Source: Lithobates sylvaticus (taxonomy: Eukaryota > Chordata > Amphibia > Anura > Ranidae). From it: a stretch of DNA of 64,000 nucleotides. The notes beneath the pieces were generated by a model, which had not been told where the DNA came from, made no database searches, and saw nothing but the letters and a program-made list of their open reading frames with translations. The position numbers and the translations under genes were made by a program. Below are positions 55,835-64,000 of the stretch, piece by piece. The stretch is from assembly GCA_028564925.1 (NCBI GenBank), contig CM053030.1, positions 375,814,945 to 375,878,944 of the forward strand, given 5' to 3'. Within the stretch, counting starts at the first letter, position 1, and every line of letters begins with the position of its first letter.

Positions 55835-58003
55835 ATGTTTCCCGTACGTACTCGTCGCCGAGTTCGTGCTGTACGCAGAATTGGTGTCGGGCTTTTAGCT
55901 TTGAGCCAAGACCCGTCCATTAACAGAGTGACGAGGAGTATGTGGACCAAGAATTGGTTGCTTCAGCGTGATCAGTTCTCGCACATGCCTTTGCTTCGTG
56001 AGATCCGGGAGAATAATCCTGATGATTTCAGGAACTTTCTCCGGATGACGGACCCCGTTTTTCACCGTCTTTTGGCTTTGCTGACCCCTTTTATCAGCCG
56101 GCAGGATACCTGCATGAGACAAGCCATCACTCCGGAGCAGAGGCTTGTTGCTACGTTGAGGTACTTGGCGACAGGGAGAAGCCTTCAGGATTTGAAGTTC
56201 TCCTCAGGTATCTCTCCCCAGGCCCTGGGAATCATTATTCCATAGACCTGTTCTGCCATCATCCAGGTCCTGCAGGAGGACTATATTAAGGTAACATTTC
56301 TACTTTACTATTCCCTTCTATGTATGCTCTGTTTGCTAATGTCTTGTATTTTTGACCTCCTTCCCGAATTACCATGATTGCAATATGCTCTAATATGCTG
56401 TGCCCCTTTTCTCCTTCATGCATTTTTCCCTTCACTTACCTCCCCAGCATGCTCTTCTGGCCCAATAGACACCTATGGCCTAGTCACTTAAGCAATGTAT
56501 TTTGTCTGCGGTATAGTATTGTTTTCCCCCAAACACCCCCTAAAATATGCACTAATGTTTGCTGTGTGTTTTACTTCATGCAGAGCCCCTTTTGTCCCCA
56601 TTTTTTGGGGGGGGGGTGCCAAACTCATTAGGAACCCCCTCCCCCAACTGCTCTGTCAGATGCTACCAATCCTCTATCTGCTGGCTTTCCCAAGGTCAAT
56701 ACACACTATATACCTACCTCTTTATAGTGGGCATCTTTAGGGATGAATTCAGCAAAGCATGTAGTGCAAGGGGCTGGCTCCATACTTTCCATTTCCTCTT
56801 TTTTTGTGTTCTTTCCCTCCTATTAGCTTGCTAGGTAATTTCAGAATGTGAAAATGTGCGTTCCTTTTTGGGGGGGGGGGGGTTGGGGGGGGGATTTGGA
56901 ATGTTCTTTTATCTTTCCTGTGGGATGCCAATAGTGTTAAGTAAGGAGGGTCTGGCCAAACTAGCACACATTATTGAGCCATTTGGCAATCAATGAAGTG
57001 CAGAGGGTTACCTGTCAAACCCCCCCCCCCCCAAACCCCTAGTTATTGTCAATGGCCCATCAGAAGTGGGGGGATTGATGGGGGGTGAGTAATCTGCTAG
57101 GGGGACCCTCTACTTTGCGTTGCAAATACTTTCCAGCTTAAAATGTAAAAGTCTGATCTTGTTCCAAGATGTTTAGTGTCTAATCTGCTTGCAAGGTTTA
57201 TGTGCAAAGTGACTAATTTTTTTTTCTTGTTTCACTCCACAGTTCCCTTCCACGCCACAGGAATGGCAGACTGTGGCCTCCCACTTTGCCAGCCGTTGGG
57301 ACTTTCCTAACTGCGGAGGTGCAATTGATGGGAAACACGTCCGCATCGTCCCACCCCCCAACTCGGGGTCCTACTATTATAATTACAAGGGGTTTAATAG
57401 TGTAGTGATGTTGGCGGTGGTGTCGGCGACATATACAAGTTTTTGTATGTGGACGTGGGGATGAACGGCCGGATCTCGGATGGTGGTGCCATTGCGCACA
57501 TGGAGTTCTACTGGCGTCTCCAAAGTGGCAGTCTGTGCTTGCCACCTCCAGAGGAGAATGCTGAAGGACTCCCCTTCGTCTTTGTCGCAGATGAAGCGTG
57601 TGTGTTGACTCCCCATCTGATGAGGCCCTTCCCGATGAGGACCCTCACCCCAGACCAGAGGGTCTTCAATTACAGGCTGTCGAGAGCCCGCAGAGTGGTG
57701 GAGAACACCTTCGGGATCCTGGCCAGCCGCTTCCGCCTGTTTTTGACGGCTATTAACTTGGCGGAATACAAACTGAACCACATAGTTCTTGCCTGTTGCA
57801 TATTGCACAACTTTTTGAAAAGACACAACAGCAACTATGTGGTGACCGTTGGCCCAGATGTGGAGGGCCCTTCCAATGCCGACCTCACAGCCCTTCGAGC
57901 GGCACGTCCAGGCTTGCCCCCTCTAAATGCCCGCGAGGTCCGCGAGCAATATATGGAGTACTTTGTGGGTAGGGGGGCCATTGCTCTGCCTGACGATGTG
58001 TGA
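55835..58003 (+). pseudogene. HARBI1-like DDE transposase, two exons
   Basis: Exon 1 runs from the ATG at 55835 (MFPVRTRRRVRAVRR) to AAG|gtaaca at 56290. It contains PLLREIRENNPDDFRNFLRM and PEQRLVATLRYLATGRSLQDL, the N-terminal helix-turn-helix region of Harbinger transposases. The intron is 56291-57242. Exon 2 starts after ccacag with FPSTPQEWQTVA and holds the DDE_Tnp_4 core: first Asp in GGAIDGKHVRI, second in LYVDVGMNGRISDGG, catalytic Glu in RRVVENTFGILASRFRLF. It ends ALPDDV. Conceptual length is about 405 residues, slightly longer than vertebrate HARBI1. Two lesions: a TAG at 56243-56245 (IIP-TAG-TCSAI) and a 1-nt loss near 57420-57432. All three catalytic residues persist. An AATAAA lies at 58016-58021. 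Confidence 0.93.
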
Positions 58004-58317
58004 GAGGCATTTTTAAATAAATATCTTTTATAACCAAACCTATGATTTCTTGTCATTTCCATATTCTACCTTATTTGAGATATACATTTTTGCCCTTTAG
58101 CTTCAACAGTGGGAATGCACTTTCTGGGCAAAAGGAGGTAACAGTCTCTTCTTCCCAAAAAGAATCTTCTCCTGTTGTGTGTTTGATACCTAATCTTTTG
58201 TCTAGAGAAGGTTTGTAGTGCATAACTGACACCCAAAATACTCCTTTTCATCACCATGTCAGACATGTGTGTATTCCCAAAAATGGTGTGCTACGTGTTT
58301 TCGTACAAAGCACTGTG

Positions 58318-58430
58318 GGTGTCATTTACATAAGTCAAATCCACTATGCTCTACAAGTGCAGTGCAAAAGTGCCCTGGAAAATAAACTTGCAGTGCAAAC
58401 TGGAATTGCCTTTAGTAAATAACACCCATT
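58318..58430. mobile_element. TTATTTACTAAAGGCAA-type MITE piece inside Harbinger
   Basis: GGGTGTCATTTACATAAGTC and TTTAGTAAATAACACCC are imperfect inverted ends. GTGCAGTGCAAAAGTGC and CTTGCAGTGCAAACTGG form inner arms. It is similar to debris at about 10671 and 11750. It either inserted into the big transposon or is part of its spacer. Confidence 0.5.
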
Positions 58431-58754
58431 GCCCCCCAAATCATTTACATTTGACATACATAATGCTTTTGTGTTTTTCAATAAGGAAGCCACACATTTA
58501 GAAAATTAAAAAAGTTTACTTGCAACACATTCACAAGTGCGTTTACAAACTTCTTGGCAAAACTGACAAGATCTTGGTTCTTTACAACATTGTTTACAAA
58601 CATTCCGCATTTGTTAAAACCAGGCATGGAGTAAAACAGAACATAGGAACTAGGAAAGTTCAACTTTCTAAAGTGAAGACAAGATCAGACATGACTATAT
58701 GTTCAAAGTGTGTTTGATCTTGCCTTCATCACATGGGGGGTCACCCCTGGAAAC

Positions 58755-59000
58755 TGGAAATTTAGAACATGCACACAATTTGGGTCTGAAAATGGACATT
58801 AGATGGTAAAACACATGCCTAGAATGTTCAAAAGTGCCATTTTCCATCATGGGGATGAATGGACGTTTTTTGGGGGTGCAACCCCATCACCACAACCACT
58901 TTAGTAGTTCGTAAAGTGGTTGCACCCCCAAAAAAACGTTGTCATTCATCCACCATGATGGGAGCTAGCACATGTGGACACAATGTGTGCATGTTCCAAA
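58755..59000. terminator. Long hairpin between convergent genes
   Basis: TTTTTTGGGGGTGCAA (58866) and TTGCACCCCCAAAAAA (58920) pair, extended outward by GGATGAATGGACG / CGTTGTCATTCATCC and CATCATGGGG / CCACCATGATGG, and inward by AACCACTTT / AAAGTGGTT. It lies between the 3' ends of the transposase (+) and the minus-strand gene. It could be a 3'-end or insulating structure, or an independent inserted hairpin element. The structure is visible; the role is inference. Confidence 0.5.
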
Positions 59001-59072
59001 TTTCACACAGTTCTTAAGTTGCAAATGTGTTCAGAAACAGCCACAAATGTGTGTTAATTACTTGGTGCGTTT

Positions 59073-60533
59073 TCAGATTTTTCCTAAAACATCAATGATG
59101 TTCTTCAATTTTTGTTGAACATCATTGATGTTTTGCTTTATGTCATCTAGATCCTGATTGCAGACCATTATCTCCCCGATGAGGACGTGGGCACTTTCTG
59201 TGGTAAAGTGCGATTCTTCTTCCACAACATCCACGTCACCTAAAAACAACCAAAAATAAAAAAATGTCGCTTGGAAATGAGGCAGGCATACATTGATTAG
59301 CTTACCAGTAGCTGTGTTCTCCCACACTCACCTGTTGTGGTGACAAGTTCTCCAATTTCTCTGATCTCTCCTCCTCCTCCTCTTCCTCTGCTTCTGGTCT
59401 TTCCCCTTCTTTGGGAGGTGTGGGTTTTGTGGTTTCCTCAGACGTCCCGAGTTTTCGCTCCCCTATAAGAATGTACAAAAGGAAGATTTAGCACCACAAT
59501 CTATTGAGGGCAGAAATAGGAAATGTCAAACATTGCTTGAAAGTGAGGGACAATATTTTTGGTTGGACAGTTACAAATGACAACAACATGAATGTAGTCA
59601 CTTTGTAAAGGTGCTAAACTTACTAGCTTTTTGGTAGAAGTTTGTCTGATGGAGACCCCCCTCTAGTATCCACTGGAGCACATGTGTGGAAAAGCATAAT
59701 AAAAAGTGGGTTTGGGTGTCCCAGCACTAGTGCTCTAGAGTCCAGATGGGTAAACAGCTACTGGGTGACCTCTCCTTTACATTGACTAAATTGCCTTTAC
59801 ATTCTTGATGACATCTCTAGTGAGAACAAACTTCCTTTCCCAAAAAAATTCACCAAACATCGTATTATAAGTGGCCAAACGAACGAGGTTGAGTACGATA
59901 GAATGGACACACACGAACATGACACTGGCAGAAAGAACGAGGTTGAGTACGATCGAATGCACAGACGAACATGAAAGTGGCCATTTTCTAATGTACAACT
60001 TTGTAAAAATACAAACACATGGAGCAGTATGCAAGCCAAAAATCAAACAAAAAACACAACTACTTACTATTTTTGAAGAACTCGCTTGATCTTTCTGTAC
60101 TGATAGCAACTGTCAGCAAACAAAGTATCTGCAATCCAACAGCGGGCTATCTAGCCTCTCACCTCATGAATTCTTTCATTCAGCGTGTAGTCTAGGCGAA
60201 TAAGATCCTTCCTTACTCTTTGGATTTCTTCCCTTGTATAGAGGAGCCTTACCCCGGTGTATTGGAAGATGTCACTGGGACCACTGTCCAGCCGAAACCT
60301 AAATGTAGACATGATCTTGGCCTTGCGGACATTGGGGTGGTGAAGTAAGGCCCATACTTCCCATCATAGTCGATCCTCTTAAATATGTAAACCATCTCCA
60401 ACATTTCTCCAAATCACATAGTGGAGGCCTTGAATTTCATGCTCCGGGATCGGGACGTTTCTGCCTCCGGCCGTTACTCGTCCTCCTCCTCGTTGCTGCA
60501 ATATTTCGGGTGCACCTGCTGTGTCCCCGCCAT
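59073..60533 (-). pseudogene. Third Harbinger gene: acidic coiled-coil protein, four exons
   Basis: Not a recognised family. Exon 1 (60533-60163) starts MAGTQQVHPKYCSNEEEDE and continues FGEMLEMVYIFKRIDYDGKY, GPYFTTP and NVRKAKIMSTFRFRLDSG, then YTREEIQRVRKDLIRLDYTL, ending GAG|gtgaga. The FKRIDYDGKYGP...NVRKAKIM part recalls Myb/SANT-like N-termini (weak). Exon 2 (60094-60068) is a 27-nt piece, KDQASSSKI|gtaagt. Exon 3 (about 59460-59332) is acidic: RKLGTSEETTKPTPPKEG, then a Glu run and IREIGELVTTT. Exon 4 (59239-59073) reads GDVDVVEEESHFTTESAHVL and ends with a predicted coiled coil, LDDIKQNINDVQQKLKNIID. Phases of exons 3 and 4 agree (split Gly codon). Lesions: TAA after EEEDE, TGA before FGEM, a 1-nt loss in the C-run near 60341-60345, and a shift in the GAG run of exon 3. 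Confidence 0.72.
59878..59990. repeat. 56-bp tandem duplication in an intron
   Basis: GAACGAGGTTGAGTACGATA at about 59881 recurs as GAACGAGGTTGAGTACGATC at about 59937, both followed by GAATG and CGAACATGA. It lies in the intron between exons 2 and 3 of the minus-strand Harbinger gene. No function seen. Confidence 0.8.
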
Positions 60534-60844
60534 GTGCTCTCCCCACTGCGCCGTAAAGAGAAGGGGTGGGGAATAGACGAGAAAGATCGTCAGGGGCGGG
60601 CGGAGTTTGACGCATGCGCACTGTATATAAAACGTCACACGCCTGTGTCGTAGCCACGATCTGTGAGACGAGGGGAGAGAAAGCTAACGCACGAGACGAT
60701 CGCTATAACGAAGGTACAATTTGAAGTTGGTACATAACTAGCCTAGACTGATTAAACCTTGAGGCTTCTTTATGGAGAAGCTTAGGAGAGTTTAGCCTGA
60801 CATTATTTATAGTGTTTTGTGTGGTGTTGTGTCTTGCAGAGATT
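60534..60844. promoter_or_regulatory. Divergent promoter of the Harbinger minus-strand and MADF genes
   Basis: Only 311 bp separate the two start codons. The region contains a GC box GGGGCGGGCGG (about 60593-60603), an NRF1-like palindrome CGCATGCGCA (60611-60620) and a TATA box TATATAAA (60624-60631) suited to rightward transcription. Downstream on the plus strand, CGAAG|gtacaa (donor at 60714) and gtcttgcag (acceptor to 60839) define a 5' UTR intron ahead of the MADF ATG. Sites are visible; bidirectional use is inferred from the divergent genes. Confidence 0.65.
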
Positions 60845-62040
60845 ATGCACAGATTCAACAACGTGAGTTTTCTCCCCCTGTTCATTGATAAATACAGGGA
60901 AACGCCCCTTTTATGGCAGGGCAAACACCCCTATTACGGCCACAAACCAAAGAGGTACGCAGCCGTGCTGAAACTTTTGGAATTTGTAAAGCCAACGTTC
61001 CCCACGGCAACTGTTCGTAAGTTAAGACAGAAAATTGGCAGCCTGAGGAGTGCGTATATCAGGGAGCGCAAGAAGGTCCTGAAGTCCCAAGCATCTGGAG
61101 CTGCAGCAGATGAGGTCTATGTCCCCAAGCTCTGGTACTATGACAGGCTCCATTTTCTCAAAGACCAGACTGATGTCACGGAGTCACTCTCGCCTCCTCC
61201 TTCCACGCTTCCTTGTGTGCAGGCCACCCCTGATGAGGCTTCCGAGGAGGAACCTGGGCCTTCCAGTCTGGAAGATGTGTAGGAGCCCAGCTTGTGGCAG
61301 GTATAGTAGTTTGGGAACCAATTTTGTGAAAAATAAATGATGTTCAGTTAATTCAGGATCCCCAATTGCTTAGTTCCAAACGTGTTTGACATATCAACTG
61401 ACAGTAGTGTTGTAGACATTTGGGGCCAGAATATAAACTGCAGGGCTGAGAATTGTATGGTTTTCTATTTGTAAACATTTTGCAACAGTCACTAGATGAA
61501 AATTGTGTGTGTTTGATGAACAAATAACTGAAACTATGTCCCTTTTTCATACACAGGAAGACCTCAGCCAGGAGGTGGCTGTTGAATGTGGCAGTCAGGA
61601 GGAGGAAGGGGTTAGTGGCAGCCAAGAGGTGGGTAGTGGCAGCCAAGAGGGGGGTAGGCCTAGGAGCCTGACTGACTCCCAAGTCCCTCCCCTCCGCCTT
61701 CCCTACAAAAGGGCGAGAAGGGGGGGGTGAGGCGGGAGAGTCAGCGCTCCGGCTGATGAGAGAGGCTTCAGTCTCCCTACATGCCACACCCACCGAAGAG
61801 GAGACCTTTGGCTCCGTGGTTGCCACGAAAATGATGGCTATGGAGGTGGAGCAATGCAACATGTGTGAGGATGTCATCCTCAAAGTCCTAAATAAGGGGA
61901 TGGCTGGGGGGATGACCCCACTCACACATGTTTGCGATAGTCACCTTGCTCCGCCTCCTCCTCCTCCTCCTCCTTCTGCCACCCCACCAGCACCACAGCC
62001 ACAGTGTGCAAGGAAGCGTGGAAGGAAGACAAGAGAGTGA
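60845..62040 (+). pseudogene. MADF/Myb-like DNA-binding protein of Harbinger, two coding exons
   Basis: Exon 1 starts at ATG 60845 (MHRFNNVSFLPLFIDKYRET) and carries a MADF domain over about residues 9-110: FIDKYRETPLLWQGKHPYYG, KRYAAVLKLLEFVKP, VRKLRQKIGSLRSAYIRERK and YVPKLWYYDRLHFL. An acidic stretch ASEEEPGPSSLEDV follows. Splicing at GGCAG|gtatag (61300) to acacag|GAAGAC (61557) keeps the phase. Exon 2 has EDLSQEVAVECGSQEEE, a basic PYKRARRGG, then LMREASVSLHATPTEEETFG, MAMEVEQCNMCEDVILKVLN and a proline run. Lesions: TAG at 61280-61282, 20 nt before the donor, and a slip in the G-run at 61720-61727. Such partners bind transposon ends and bring the transposase to DNA in this superfamily. 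An AATAAA lies at 62297-62302. Confidence 0.87.
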
Positions 62041-62304
62041 CGACCTGGATTCAGTCTGGTCTGAGAGAAGATGGAGCCTCTCGTAGGACCAGAGCCTGGG
62101 GACCTAGATGGCATCTGCTGCAGTTCCGGATGTTTTGGACTTCAGGACCAGATAGCACTCCCCTTTTGATACGTACTCCTCAGGCCCCCAATTTTAGAAG
62201 CTGGAAAAATTATGTTTGCCGTGGGTGTCCAAGGCTTTGCAAATTCCACAAGTTTCTCCATTGCTGCGTTCCTCTTTGGTTTGTTGCTGAGACCTAAATA
62301 AAGG

Positions 62305-62840
62305 TATTTTTGATTTGAAATAATCATTGCCTATGTGTTTTACTTTTCTACAATGACAGTTTATTTGTGAGTAGGCAGGTACATTTCACAAATCATAAAG
62401 TCCAATTAACAAGGGGCACCAACAACAAACAAACTCCTAGTAAATTTAAGCAACAAATACAAATGTTAATAATGTTGTTTTGCTAAGTTGAGACACACAA
62501 CCCCCCCTCAAAAATCTAAATAAATTATCCTTAAAATATGTATTCCAAACAAAATAAAAAAATGACAAATCATCCAAAAAATATAACAAAGATTCTTTTA
62601 CGATCTGAGGAAAAATAAACATCTAGTCTAGAAATCCTGAAAACTAATAAAGAAATAAGTTTGGGAGAAGTGCGGGTGAATAGGAGCAGCTAAAACATGT
62701 CATTCTTCTTGCATTGTAAAGAAAAAGAGAATGCGCTGCATTAAAGACATTTTAACATTGCAGCGTGACGAATGTGCTGTGTCGATTAGGAAAGGTAGTT
62801 TTACCTGACCGAGCGCTTCCGTCACAGAATTTCTTCTGAG
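62305..62840. other. Harbinger right spacer
   Basis: Non-coding, A-rich DNA between the MADF gene and the right subterminal region. It has no additional frame. Confidence 0.5.
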
Positions 62841-63058
62841 CATGCGTAGCACTTTGTCCGTCGGACTACGCTACACACGATCGGATTTGGTGTGATCGGA
62901 CTTTGTTGTCAAAAAATCTATCCAGCAGGAGATAGAACTTTGTCCGTCGGACAATCCGATGGAAACTGTCCGATGGTGCCTACACACGGTCGGAATTTAC
63001 GACAACATTGTCCGATAGGACAGAATCCATCGGAAAATCCGACCGTGTGTATGGGGCT
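62841..63058. repeat. Harbinger right subterminal repeat region
   Basis: GAGCATGCGTAGCACTTTGT, CCGTCGGACTACGCTACACA, CGATCGGATTTGGTGTGATC and AACTTTGTCCGTCGGACAAT precede the terminal repeat. The order is the same as in the MITEs at 32097-32460 and 52207 (CACACGATCGGA next to GACAAAGTGCCACGCATGCTC in inverse), which makes this element or a close relative their likely parent. Confidence 0.7.
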
Positions 63059-63061
63059 TTA

Positions 63062-64000
63062 TAGTGACCAATCAACAAACTTTGTCAAGTGAGAGAGGAG
63101 TGATGCGCATGCTCCCCCCATACCTGTAATCCTGGGTAGCTTTGAGGCTGCAGTTAACTGAACTTGCAGTTGCAGGGATTGAAGCTATGACTCCCCATTG
63201 CTAGGGACACTAAAGGGAAGCTCTTGTAAGTAGGTTGAGGAGCTTTAGGCTAAGCTTCTGAACTCTTATTATTATTTGTTCCGTGAGCCTCATTATCATA
63301 ATGTAATAACATTCCCTTAAGATTGTGTCTGTGTTTTGTGGTATTAGTGTTTTCCACGCCATTACATTCACATTTACTTCCGACATAAAAGATATGTATG
63401 GATGATAGTTTTTGATGACTGTAATATTCTGCCCTCTCTCTTGTATAATATTGTTCAAGCAAGCATAGCTTAGAAATTGTTTTTGGAAAGCTATCTTTCT
63501 ATAATAAATATCTGGCAAGTGTAGAGCTGGATTTGACCAGGCTAGTGAAAATATAAGTTGTAATTTTAGCCTTTCTAACCAATTGGATTACTGGATGCTA
63601 GTACAAAGAAAGATCAAAATACGTTTGAATAGAAATGCAAGAATTTTTATATGAATTTTTAATGAATTTCGATTTAGATTCAGTTGGATTTTTTTTCTGC
63701 CAACATTATACTTAAATATTATTCCTTATATTCCTGCAAAAAAGAACACAAACCTCTCCTCATCTTCTCCCCTCCTCCTCCTCTCCATAACCTTTCTTTG
63801 TTTGGATCAACTAGGGAAAAATTTAAACTCCTGTCAGTTTATTTTCTGCTGTCTGTGTTTCATTGGGAAAATTTCCCTCCAGTTGCTGATCCATGGACAT
63901 AACGGGAAGTTAGAGGAAATCACCCAAAGTGATAGAAATTCCCCTCTTAGAAAATTGTCCCTGGAGCAGGTGCCCCCATTGAAAGATTTCCTCTTGACTC
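63062..64000. other. Spacer, nothing recognised
   Basis: Non-coding DNA to the window end; no repeat ends, tandem structure or coding signal supported. Confidence 0.35.

Larger units (their letters stand above)
55329..63058 (+). mobile_element. Three-gene PIF/Harbinger transposon, 7.7 kb
   Basis: Ends AGCCCCATACACACGCTCGG (55329) and CCGACCGTGTGTATGGGGCT (63058) are inverted and match the MITE ends in this window. TTA follows at 63059-63061; on the left the triplet is TGT in a (GT)n run, so one target copy has changed. Subterminal GTCCGTCGGA repeats lie at both ends. Order of contents: transposase (+, 55835-58003), MITE fragment (58318-58430), hairpin (about 58755-59000), minus-strand gene (59073-60533), divergent promoter, MADF gene (+, 60845-62040). 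Few lesions per gene point to recent decay. Confidence 0.93.

Noticed and set aside
56374-56834. Overlapping frames of 81-91 codons inside the transposase region
   Set aside because: They lie within the 952-bp intron of the Harbinger transposase, defined by AAG|gtaaca and ccacag|TTC, and show no family resemblance.

Overview
The window looks like repeat-dominated intergenic DNA from an amphibian, most likely a frog. The evidence is a dense mix of Tc1/mariner, PIF/Harbinger and hAT DNA transposons, an L2-type and an L1/Tx1-type LINE, a tRNA-derived SINE, and many short inverted-repeat elements (MITEs). Many of these carry GTACACACGGTCGGA-like ends, which I associate with ranid frogs; that taxonomic step is inference. 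I found no host protein-coding exon, rRNA or tRNA gene. Every coding region I can support belongs to a mobile element.

Layout: 1-9 kb holds a decayed Tc1 element, several MITEs and a 5'-truncated L1/Tx1-like LINE with an exact 18-bp target duplication. From about 3.2 kb and especially 8.5-25.5 kb the sequence is peppered with a degenerate motif (TTCAAGGGCCCGCTGTT), always in one orientation. It interrupts recognisable elements, including the coding region of a Tc1 transposase at 17.3-18.0 kb. I suspect a consensus artefact, but a biological origin is open. At 19.2-22.65 kb a hairpin-rich, TATA-bearing block leads into a 3-kb satellite of 64-65-bp units containing a roughly 120-bp poly-C tract. 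A nearly perfect 2.5-kb palindrome occupies 25.5-28.0 kb. A 465-bp assembly gap lies at 28977-29441.

From 30 to 55 kb come coding-looking minisatellites, a Tc1 element with a Harbinger MITE nested inside it, an intact-reading L2 reverse transcriptase fragment (40.7-42.5 kb), three copies of a TACYGTATTTAT-ended element with internal minisatellite, further hairpin elements, and a Harbinger MITE split by a retro-insertion with a 16-bp duplication.

The most interesting object is at 55329-63058: a 7.7-kb PIF/Harbinger transposon with three genes rather than the usual two. They are a two-exon DDE transposase (+), a MADF/Myb-like DNA-binding protein (+, two coding exons), and between them a four-exon minus-strand gene for an acidic, coiled-coil protein of unknown function. 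This third gene is divergent from the MADF gene across a compact TATA/GC-box/NRF1-like promoter and convergent with the transposase gene across a hairpin. Each gene carries a few lesions, so this copy is a recent fossil. The gene layout is readable, and the element is the plausible source of the Harbinger MITEs elsewhere in the window.
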